Shown here: one piece after another, positions 12,501 through 24,500 of the stretch
Numbering within the stretch: position 1 is the stretch's first letter
How the letters are laid out: each line of letters begins with the position of its first letter
Program-made: the position numbers and the translations under genes
Notes under the pieces: model-generated
Database searches by the model: none
What the model was told of the DNA's origin: nothing
What the model saw: the letters and a program-made list of their open reading frames with translations, nothing else
DNA from: Diphasiastrum complanatum
Taxonomy: Eukaryota; Streptophyta; Lycopodiopsida; Lycopodiales; Lycopodiaceae
Reading direction: 5' to 3'
Length of the DNA: 64,000 nt
Assembly: GCA_029204225.1 (NCBI GenBank)
Contig: CM055101.1
Location: forward strand, 31,402,519-31,466,518

Positions 12501-15500
12501 AAGTCCAGCCTCTGCAATGAAACATCTCGTCTAGGAATGAATTGATGCCGTGCAGTCTGCTGAACATGCTCGAATCATTGTTAGAGCTGAAGGATATACC
12601 ATTATTGGTAAAGCTTTATATCTCAGATGAGAATTTCATTTCTTAATGGGTTAAGTTTGAAGTTGTTTGTATAGTTGGATGGGTTATTAGTGATTTAGAC
12701 AATAAAATTTTCTACAAATGATCAGATTATTGAGCATCTTAGAGTTTGTTTATTGGAAAGAGAAGCTCAGAACAAGAAAATTGTGTAAGTTTTATCTATA
12801 TCAAGATTGACATGATGAGATGGGGACAACTACCCATTGTCAGATTGCAACAATCAAAGTCAATATGAGAAACTTAATGGAGACTATAGGTAGTAGCGAT
12901 GCTAGTGTCATATAGGGATCCATATAGGGATCTAGCAATGAGGAGAGCTAGGAATAGTAATTCTATCCATGGAATGAGAAGTTGCAGAGAATTTGGAATT
13001 TTTAGGATTTACTTGTCTCAGTTTTGAAAGTTGCAAATCAGTAGTCCTAGTAAACTTATTGTGGGTAGGATAAGTTTATGGTGATTTTGGCAATGGGATC
13101 AATACTGATCATCTACTTTTGATGTGCAAGGTAATGATCAATATAGTGTGTAATTTTTTTTTAATAATCTGTACTTTAGAGTTGTAATCTTTGAGGATGA
13201 GGGTGGATACTTGCTATAATCCAGAAAGGTAGTTTTATATTTAACTTGACTTTGATGATTATAGAGTTAAATGGGCCAATGTTCTGTATTATGAATCATA
13301 AGTTACCGGCTGGTTAGTGTAGAATTTCTTTTCAATGAGATGATTATTGATTTTACCCATCTACAAAATCGAGAAGCAGAAGGAGGAAGCCCTCTCTTGG
13401 GCAACAATTATCAAAAAAGGTAACAGACCAAGTGCCCCTATTTCTTCGGTTATTTCAGCTACTCTTTCAGAAGAGAGATCTAGGGAGCAAAAAACATTCA
13501 ATATTCGAGTAAGGGGCATCGCAAACACTCAAAATGCTCTTGAAGAAGCAAAAGGTTTCCTTGAAACTACACTTGAGCATCACAATAGAGATTTAGATTC
13601 AGCATGGAGAGCAACCAAGGATAATGCTACCCTAATCATCCGTTTTACATCCCTGGAGAGCCGTTGCGATGCTTTACGTTGTAAAGCCAAGCTACGTGGT
13701 TCTCCAATCTATATGGATGACGTTACGTACATACAGGTTGAGGAGAGGCGTAAAGCCTTCCAAGAAGCTAAAGTGACAGGTAGACATGTTATCTACAGGG
13801 ATGGTTGAATCCAATACATTGACAATGTGTCTAAGGATGCTGAAAAATAGGGAATTGGGGAGCCCGGTATTGGGAGCATACTGGGGCCCCATCCACGCTG
13901 CTTGTAGATTGGGGTTTGGAATTGTAACGACACACACTCATCGTCCATTGCTGGTGATTTGATTGACTTCATTGATGAGAGAGATCTATTACTTTTCATG
14001 GAGACTCATGAGAGTCAAGAGAGGGATTTACCGACTTTTCCAGGATACGGATGGGACTCGGTCTATCGACATGAGATGAGATTTGCCAGTGGGAGAGGTT
14101 CTGGTGGGTCGCTTGCCTATATAGGGAGTCACTGCATACTATTTTTGAGTTCATCAGCCATGATGAACACTCACGGTACATTTGGTTCCACATCGACGTG
14201 CATAGCGTTGGTTATGACATAGACATCTTTGTTACAACTTGCTATTTCCCTCCAGTGTCCTCTTCCTTTGTGGAGGGTATTGGTTCACACTACATTGATC
14301 TTTCTATAGATATTATTAGATATGCAAAGCGAGGTTACATTTTTCTCACTGTTAACTTTAATGCCAGGACAGCTTCACGACAGACAAATTTTTATGATCC
14401 TATGGACTAGCTTCGTGTACGTGCCCTTGATGGAGATGACTTGTGTGTTACTAGAATTTCTGAGGACATTTTGGCCCCCATTACCACCTATGGCGAATAC
14501 TTATTGCAATTGGGAGAAGCTCATGAGTTTGCCATTTTTAATGGTTTAACTTGCTGGCTCAACTCGGGCATATACACCTGCCATCCCACAGTGGTGGCCA
14601 TAGTGTTCTTGATTACCTCATGGGATCACCATCATCCATCTTACTCATACATGATTTTCGCATCTCTCCTACCACTCTCTCTGATCACTCCTTCCTTTCC
14701 TTTAGTCTTGGTATTATTTCTTTGCCTCGACAGTTCTCACCCCCACCGTTGTCTCGTGCACCCAAATACATCTTTGATCATTCACTCGCACCTACTTATC
14801 GGCATTCGCTTACCCCACTGCTCCACATTTTCCCACATCATAGCTCGCTTGAAGCGCAAGCTTCCTTCCTCACTACAGCACTCCATATGGCTGCTGTTGC
14901 TTCCTCCCCTTCTAGACCCCATATAACAAACAAAAGGAAACCAAGCCTAGATCGGTGCACTCACCTTGGTGAGTGTCGTTCCCACCATCACCTTGTCACA
15001 CATGCTCGCATATACACCCCTCATCTCTTATAGTCCACACGACGTCTCACTATGGTCATTCCCACAACATTATATGCGGCAGACCAGATTAGGGCTAAGC
15101 CCTTAGTCACACACCAGATTATCACTGCTGAGTTTGTTGTTCCTCCTATTTTAGTGGATGCCCTTTTTAGGCCATTATATATATCCAGAGAGTATTGACT
15201 CTCCCTTTTGACAGATATTCCTACCTTGCAGTCACATCCTCGAGATTACTCTATGATAGTGGAGTTCATTTCTCATGGTACTTTCAGGCTGCCTATATCC
15301 AACATACTTGGTAGGGGCAATTGAGTGTCAAGCCAGATTTCTATCGGACATATTTTTTGGAGTTTGATGGAGCATGCTTTCCTATACGTGCACGCTACCT
15401 TGACTATGGACTCTCACACTGTTTACGGTTTACTCTTGGACAGTTTCGGGTTTTTTCCCACCAACTTGCTATTGAGACTGGTCGTTACTAGGGTACTCCA

Positions 15501-18500
15501 CGTGAGGACAAATTATGTCAGTTTGTTCCTTGGGAGAGAATGAGTCAGAGGAGCATTTTCTTTTCAGATGTTCGGCCTATTATGAGATCCGGGGGCGTTA
15601 TCATTGCCTTTTTAGAGATGCACCCACTTTACACTCTCTTATCACTTATGTGGATCCTAGGTGTGTCGCCCTTATGATATATGAAATGTCCTTGCTGCGG
15701 AGAGCCCAGGCTTCAGTGGATAGTGATACATAGCCTCAGATTACAAACTTTTTCACTAGTCGCCGTCCTCGAGCAGATTCAGTTTCAGACGATGACATAG
15801 ACATTGACCTAGCTCATCGAGATCAGAGATAGTGCTTGACCTCAGGTATTACCATAGCCCAAGCACCTACGGTTACCAGGAGAGTTTGCCTTCAAAGGTC
15901 CCATACTAGCCAAAGTTAGCGTCCACGGAGACGACACAGACGACAACAATATCCATCCTCTACTGTAGTATCATCTTCGGGGCCTCGTATCATAGACTTC
16001 TTCAGTAGTCTAAGCTGATATTACATACAGTGCTATCTCTTGGATATACTTCCGTCTGTTGTAGTTATTTTTTTAGAGACATTATGTATTTCAGATTATA
16101 TTTCTTTAGCTGTTTTTGCGGAGTTACTATGCTCCCTGGCTACTACACACTTGAGATGTACTACTCTGTCTTATATGCTTTTTGGCATCAAAAGACATTA
16201 ATAAAGCTTTCTTTCTTTCAGTTGCAATTGCTCAAGCCTTAGATTGTGGTGAATGCACCTCTCTGAACTACTCCCCCAATCCATCCAGGAACTTATAGAA
16301 AAGGCCCAAAGTGGAGCCCTCTCTATTTATGATGCGCAAGGTAGCGTAAATAGGTTGTAGCTCAGTGAGAATAGCATGTGCCTCATCCTAAAATGAATAT
16401 GATAGCATGATAGTGTTGAAGTTTTGTGACTTGGGCTCTCATGATGTGTCCCCCAATCTTGCCAGTGCTTTGAAACTACCATCTGCCTTAGGCTGCCATG
16501 CACCTTCAAGAGGTGATCATGTATCCAAACTTGGACAAGTAGAAGTGTACAGGTCAAGAGTAAAGACTCAAGTTTCAATGTTACTCAAGCAATTAAAAAA
16601 TTACATTGTAGTATGTGATACATACAAATTATTTTCACTAGAAGTTGTAATTTGGAATCTAGAAATAACTTGGTGTAGGTTTTAAGTTTGAAAAGGATTT
16701 GAACATGGGGAAAGGAGTTTCGAACACTTTGTGGTAGACCTCACCAAGAATGGTGCTACAACAAAGTCTCCCCGACCCAAAGAAATCTAGCAATATCCTC
16801 AATAAGGAGGTCTAGGTAGATGTTTCAGGGGTTGGAGATAGCATTGAAGATTTTACCAATCAACTAAATGTCTGTGTTATTCCTATGGAGCGCTATGATC
16901 TTATCCTTGGTGCAGATTGGTTTGCTTCACTCGATGTTGTTCCTTTGTACTTGACTCGGCAAACAATGACCTTTTTACCTGACGATGTAACCTACTCACT
17001 TGTAGGTATTGATAAACTAGGGGATTCCCGGTCGATTATTGGGAAGTAGTTTATACATAGCCTTTGAAGGCTCAATTGTGCAGCTCTCCTTTACGTCTAG
17101 CGTACTGATCCTATTGCTACTGTTGTTGTTCTGCCATATATCTTTGCTACATGATTATCTTGCTTCCTTGGAGGGAGCCTTGTTTTTCAGTAGGGGAGAG
17201 GTAAGGACTCAGCTTATTACATTCGCCACTTCCTTCTTTTACTACTTTATTTTATGCATACGCAGGCCTTGGGCCCTTTTTATTCATGTACTGGCCTATA
17301 GCCCATTTTATTAGTCTAGTTGCTATTATGGACGGTGATTTGTGCAGCGTTAGTTCTGTAGGTTACAGAACAGGCACCTGAATGTCATTTTGTACTTGTT
17401 TTGTACATCCTTGTTAGATACGTATTTTCTTTTTTGTTGTTCAAATTAAAAGAAACCCCCACTATGGGCAGGCAGGGGGCTTTTGTTGCACAATTGGAAT
17501 TCCATTATGGATTGATTATGCTAGAAATCCATTCAGTCATTACGGGAAACTGATTCTGGGAAGCAAATCGTTATCTGAAAGCAAATCGTTTTTTAGGGCA
17601 GCAAGCAAATGCATTTGGGGCAACACAGTGGTTGTTGGCAGCAAATCCATTGTGATATCAAAACGATCTAGGGCGGCAGATCGATTTTACTGCCTCTCAT
17701 GTTCAAATCAGGTTCCAAAAGCCACCCCAAAAAATGGGGATGTCGAATTTTTTATTTACGTGTTGTACATTCGGAACACAGTTACCTATATAATCCATGC
17801 ACACGTTCTGTACCAAAAAGGTATGGAACGGGGTTGTATGCTTATATCTATGGTGGTACTTAGCAGTTCAAGATATTTCTTGAAATCAAACATATGTTTT
17901 ATGTAGTATCAATCGTTCACGCAGTAGCAGAGAGTTAAATCAGTGTGCTGCTGGATAATGTTCCTTGGAGTAAAGAAATTTTTGATTTATTTGTTATGAT
18001 TTTAGTAAGCTACCTTTCTTTTATTAGGACATTGTTGTCCGCATGTGTTTCAAATAATAGCTATATTCTATCAAATACTAGCATGTGAACCTTTAAGTGT
18101 TTGAAATTACTGAAGCATGGATACTTTTTGACCAAAGGACTGCTTGTTAACATTGAAATTTTTGACATGTAAATTTCATGGAGCAAACTTATTGCTTGCC
18201 ACACTAATGGTTTACATGTTTTTATCATGGATTTTATTACCCTCTTTAATTTTCTCTGTTTGATTCCTTTCAGGTATCGGTGATCTCTACAATTATCAAG
18301 ATGTGCTTGAAAAGTTTTCAGGAATGTGTACGTTTGGAGACTTTTAATAGATGTGGATTTCAACAAATCCAGCTTGACACTCAGTACCTACGAGACCCTT
18401 TACGGGAACTCGTGGATGATGAAGCTGTCGTTGATTTCCTACTTGATGAAGTGAGTATCCACTTTACTTATGTTTATTCTTTATGTAATTTTTTGTCTTT

Positions 18501-21500
18501 TTTGGTAATACAAATCTTAAGAATTTAAGAAACATGGTGTTAAGGAGTACTCTATGCCCATTCTTGAATAGTGCATAGCTTTTTCCATGAAGTATAGTGT
18601 GATATAGATATTTTTCTTCCTTAGTGGCTCGCTACTGAGCAAGGTGAGCAAGTCAAAACAACCCCTTAGATTGTCAAATATTTTGTAGAAAACTAAAAGT
18701 TTTCATTTCTTAGAGCCAACAATCTCTATCTAGAATTTACCAAATGGTTGCATCGAAGATGTCTTAAGGATTATCTTTTGACCATGATAGTTGCTACAAT
18801 TTTTTATTCAGGTTTGCCAGCATAATGTGGCTAATAATTCTCCATATTCCAAATCAGAACAGAATTATTGGCTCTAGCAGGAGGTCCTTTTGACAAGCTC
18901 TATATCGCATTTCATGTGATCCTTCTGAAATGCATGTTCCTTGTTGCAAAAAAGCCTCATATGTAGTGTAAACATCTTGAATATTTTCAATATAGAAAGC
19001 ATTTTTCAGTACTTTTATTTAGATCAGTACACAGATACTTGTTGGGATGAGAAAATTGAAGTCTTTTAGTAAGCAATCACATATTCACCCTCACATGGTG
19101 TGGTGGCGTAGCGTGACCTTTCCACCCATGGTTCCATTCCTTTCCTGTGTGTGGGCGGTTGGTTACCTGGGTGTCAGAAGCCTGTTTCAATTGTAAAACG
19201 AAAACTAGATAACATTCAGTTCACACACAAATGAGCAGGAGTTTGAAATTTTTGCGTTCAGCCATTTTGTGATTATCCTCATTAACATTGCCAACAAGTG
19301 ACTTTACACACCTTGCCAAGCTATGTTTGCATAATGGAATACTAGGATTCCTAGTATTTTCAAGTGTTGATGAACTCATGAACTAGAAGAACTTTTGTCA
19401 TTGTAACCATCTCTCCATTCTTCAGTGCCATTATGTGTTTTGATCTAAGTTGCACCGGAACGGCATTCCGGACTCCCACGTTCCGGAATGCAGCGTTCCG
19501 GAACTCCAGAACGCTGTCTTAACCCTAAAACCTGTAAATTTTTTTATAACAACCTGTGAAGGCTCATTTCCAGCGCACTATTTTGGAGAGAAAAAAGCTG
19601 GGGCCCGATTTGGACTCGAAGATTTTTTGACAAATCGAGATTCATTTGCCAACAAATCGTGGTTCGCTGAAACTCTAATTCTGTTAGATATATGTGAGCA
19701 CTCTTGACCATTGAAGTTGTGTGTCTCACTATGTAATAGATGATCTTGTTCATTTAGGGTTATTATTGGAAGAGGTTTATAAATTAGCGGTCTTCTTTTA
19801 TTGCTTGCATACTCTCAAAAAGCATTTAACACAATTCTAAAAAGGACTTTTGGGAGCCATGAGTGGAAGCAATAGAGTGCTGGAAGAGTTGAGGCATCAG
19901 TAGAAAATGTACAATAGTATGAGAAATCAAGTTCACGCACACCCATGTAATCATTTTACATGTGAAATCTGTTGCATGATTGGAGCAAAGCAAGGCTGCC
20001 ATTGATCTCCCATATTTTTTCCTTTCAAACTCACATGTAGGGGCAGAGTCCCTGTAGGCTAGCTTTTCAAGGGGGAGACCTACCATCATCTTAAATCAGA
20101 CAGAAGCAGAGGAACAGACCAAGTACAAAACCATCATGGGTAGAGTTTGTTAACAAGATCCTACCTCAAAGATCGTTCTCATGAGGCATGTGTGGAATGT
20201 GGATTAGTTTCCATGTTTTTTATCATCTACACTTAGCACTGCAGTCTGATAAATGTTTCGATTTTTTTTACATCCCTAAACGTTGTTTTTTTACCACCCC
20301 AACACATAGATCTAAAAAAAAAAACCAAAAAAAACAAATTTTTGTTTTGGTAACGTTCCGATCCGGAACTCTTCCGGATCCCGGAACCATTCTGGAACTC
20401 TCGTTCCGGAATGCTCCCAGAACGCAGCATTTCGGAACTATGTGCTTCTATGGTTTTGATCTATAGAGTTTCTATAACTAACACTTTCCTAGTGAGGGAA
20501 TGTGTGATCAAGAGTAATAGAATTGGAACCTAGCTTGCAAATTTGAAAATGTACGTTGAAGAGCCTAACATCTCAAAACAACACAACAAGCACTTCCAAA
20601 AAGTACTTCTAAGAGCAAAACATCTTAAGAAAACACAACTAGCACTACAGAATTATTATAAATGGTGGATAGTGGTCTCCAATGTTGATTTGTCATGTCT
20701 TAGCTACCCTCGATAATTTTTGCGATCAGTAAGCCACTCATAATGAGGCCATCAGATTTACGTAGAAGTTATGAGGGGCCAAAACTAAGACTGTCGCCAC
20801 GCCCTACCATTGGAGGTCGAGTAATATCCAAATAACTAGTAAATGTCTGAATAAATTCCAAATAGCAATTCAAGGGCCCAACTATCTATACTATATGGTC
20901 CCAATGACAAGTAGTGGCATGCATTTAATGCAAATGTCATGTCATGGTTACCAAGAAACATGTTTCCAACAAAGGTTATTTTTTGAGGAATGTATTCCCA
21001 TTCTTAAGAACATTTCATGTTGCCTAGGGAATGTTTCCAAGAGCTCCCTAACAATTCCAACATGTTTCCCTTGGCAAGCAATCACTTGGACCTAATTTCT
21101 TGCAGGTCTTGAAGGCCTAATCTCCAGAAGAATTTTTTTTTTTAATGACGGCGTTTCCTCAAAAATGTTGATGGTTTGTGTAGGGTTGTGGATTGGAGAT
21201 CAATTAGAGCCCAGTAGGTAGTTTTTATTTGCTAAAGAATAAAACCATGTTGACATGACATTCTTCTCATTCCGTCATTTCCCACCCCTAGAAAGTTTCC
21301 ATTCTCACAGGGTCCAAACATTCCCCTTGTTCTTGTTTTGTGGTGACTTTGGTTCCTATTCATAATAATTGGCATGTCACACTTTCTCGCAAAGGAAGTG
21401 TTTTATGTTGTTGGAATACAGAAAATGCTGATTCATCAAAGTGAAAGTGATGATGGCATCGAGGTAAACATAATTAAGTTCATATGATAAAAATGATGCA

Positions 21501-24500
21501 AAATGCAAGGTTGATGTGCAATATTTGTGAAGTTATAAGCTAAGCTCATATGGAAAATATATGTTGAAGTTGATCAAAAAAGTAACCTCTAGGAAGACGC
21601 TGCCAAAATGTTGATGTCATAATGGAGAAGTTGCAACATAGTAAAGGAATCCTCACAAAAGAAAAATATGAGATAGCTATCACGCTATACAAATGGACCA
21701 AAACTACAAGATCAAAACAACAAAAGCACCTCAAAACACTTAAAGCTCAAAATAGGACAAAATCCTACATCATGCTCACATTGCCAAACCTTTACCCCAA
21801 GGCAATAATGCATGAAATCCAAGTCCGCAATAACACAATAATCATGCAAGTCAGCCTTGATAACATCAACAATGTCTTGATTGTTACCAATTGTCACAAG
21901 GTCATCCACATATAAGACAACACATGCAATCACATCATCATAAGTCAAAATGTAAAGGTTAGAATCTAATGCGGTTCTTACCAAACCTTTGGATCTATCA
22001 TCTAAAGTAGTCATCAAGTCGACCATAACAAATCTTGGTGCTTGTTTGAGGCTATACAACACCTTCTTGGGCTTGCATACTTTGTGCTCTTGGCCTTTAA
22101 GCTCAAACCCCTCAGGTTTAGACATGTAGACCTATTCACTTTGACACCACTAAGAAAGCATATTTAACATCTGATGAGTTGCAACCATGATGAGTTGCAA
22201 GAGCAATAACAAGACGTATGGTTGACCATTTTGCTACAAGTGCAAATACTTTCTCATATTAATACGTTTATGTGAAAGTGTTTCCGTATCATCAGTCTTC
22301 CATGCTTGTTGCTTTTCTTTTTTCTTACTTTTGCCTTGCTTATTCTTGATGACCAATGCTCGATCATCATTAGGTTGCTGGTGTGCTTTTACAAAGTTAG
22401 TTGCTAAATTTGTAGCAATATGCTGGCCAATTCTTCAAAAGTTAGTGGCCTCTCACTTGAAGCAAGCCTGCCCATGAACATCTGATATCCTTCGCCAATG
22501 CTGCTCATTGTCATTTGAACTAGTTCAACATCTCTTATCCTCTCCCCTAGTAAATGGAGTTCATGACACAGTGCTTTGATTCTGGTCATGGTCAAGAAAC
22601 CAGGAATTTGAACACCTTTCTCCATTTGGACACTATTCACTTGGTTTGTGCTACTGACGTGGTCTTTGACCAAAATATTGATGAAAGCGAGTGCCCCTTG
22701 TGTGCTTTCCTATCATAGTCATAATTTTTCAAAGCTCTTTCTCTATTAGGATATTTTCCATCTTGTTGGAGTCTAGTTACGACTCTATCATGACCTTGGC
22801 ACGGCCGGTCACCAGAGGGCCTGAGGCCAAGTATTGGCAAGGGCCAGTGACCGAGGAGGACATCAGTCCCAAGTTGGGACCGGTGTGTCACGAGCAGTGA
22901 CCCGGTGTGGCCGCCTGACAAGTTGTCAGAGATGCGGTGTGTCTGGGCCGTCGGGACCCTAGTCGTCAGTGACGAGATGCTAGTCGGCAAGTAGTCGGGG
23001 TGACCAAGAGGGTCATAGGTCTTTGGCGGGGCACGGGGGTGGTACCCTATGAGTCACTCAGTATTCACAGGTCACAGGGGCTAGGCATGCCAAGTGGACT
23101 GATCACCCACAGGTGGATGCCATGTGCCAGTTGACGGGAATAGCAGGTAGGACTCAAGGAGGGGGTGCCTATGGTTGGGAGGTTGATTCTACACACCGGC
23201 TTTTAGGATTCACGAGCTTGGAGAGACTAGCTTGTGACAATTGGTATCAGAGCCTCGTTCTAGAGAGAGAAAACGACTTTCTAGAGAGAGAAAGTGTAGA
23301 AATTGTCAGATTTTGCTTTTTTTTTAAGGATTTTGGAGGGAGAAAACGTGGGAGACAGATTGGAGAAGAAAGGTGGGCCTCTAGCGCTGCTGTTCTAGCA
23401 TACAGGGAACCCACAAACACCCGTTTGAGGGAGGAAAAACTTGGCAAAAGAAATCAGATGCTCCAGCGCATTTTTTCAGAAGGATTTTCGCTCATAACTT
23501 TCCAGAGCCTTCTCAGATCCTGATCAGATTTTGGGAGCATGTTTCTAGTATCCATAGCGATCCTTTAGAGCCATTATACGCTGGTATTGGAGCAGATTTG
23601 CCTCTGTTTCACTAAAAAGTCGGTTTCCAAGCAAAAAACAGGTCAGATTTTTGGATTGGACATAGCTTCTCCGATTCATCTCCGATTTCTGCTGTTAGAG
23701 TTTCAGATTGGGCCTAGTAGGAGGGCGACCTACTGCTAATTGACCGTTCGTGAAAAGCTTTTGCCGTTTGGAAGAAATTCGACGTCAAACAGCCCGCATT
23801 TTCCTGTTTTTTTCGACTTTCAAGCCGATTTGGTGCCCAAATTAAGTTCTTTACCGACTTGTGTACCAGCGTAGGACGCAAGGGAAGTACTACCGTCAAC
23901 TTCTTACTTTCAAAGGCTACTGGTCTACCCTCTTGGCTCAACATTGCACCTACGGCAGTGCCACTTGCATCCGTCTCTAGGTCAAAAGGTTTCTGGGTGT
24001 CCACAATCTTGAGAACTGGAGCCATGGCCACAGACTCCTTCAAGTTTTCAAAACGTTGTTGAGCTTCAGCATCCCATCGAACCACAGTGTTGTTTTTCCT
24101 TAACTGGTCCGTTAAAGGAGCAGCTATCCAGGAATAATTCCTAACGAACCGCCGGTAGAACTTACAAAAGCCTAAGAAAGACTGTAATTGGCGTATATCG
24201 GCAGGCCTCGGCCCCCACTTCGTAACCACAGCCACCTTGGCTGGATCAACCGAAATACCCTCAGCTGTCACTACGTGACCCAAATACTCGACACGAGTCT
24301 TACACAACTCTGTCTTCTGAACATTGGCATACAAGACAGAAGCTTGTAACTTGCCCAAAACGGTCTTGAGATGAATCTCATGCTCCTCAACCGCTTTACT
24401 AAAAACCAATATATCATCAATAAAATTGACGACAAACTTGCCCATATAGTCTCGCAAGACATCGTTCATGAGCATCATGAACGTGGTTGGGGCATTGGTT

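Larger units (their letters stand above)
11084..18273 (+). other. VPS51 intron of 7190 bp
   Basis: The donor GTAAGT at 11084 and the acceptor TTTCAG ending at 18273 bound this intron. It carries a LINE relic (13347-16018) and a gypsy protease/LTR relic (16840-17330), both in the sense direction of the host gene. The rest (11.1-13.3 kb and 17.4-18.27 kb) shows nothing I can name. Confidence 0.9.

Noticed and set aside
13793-13999. Minus-strand frames within the LINE relic
   Set aside because: Opposite-strand shadows; the plus frames carry the endonuclease landmarks.
22691-23523. Open frames within the gypsy LTR and leader
   Set aside because: The same sequence recurs in the other LTR; they are non-coding repeat frames.
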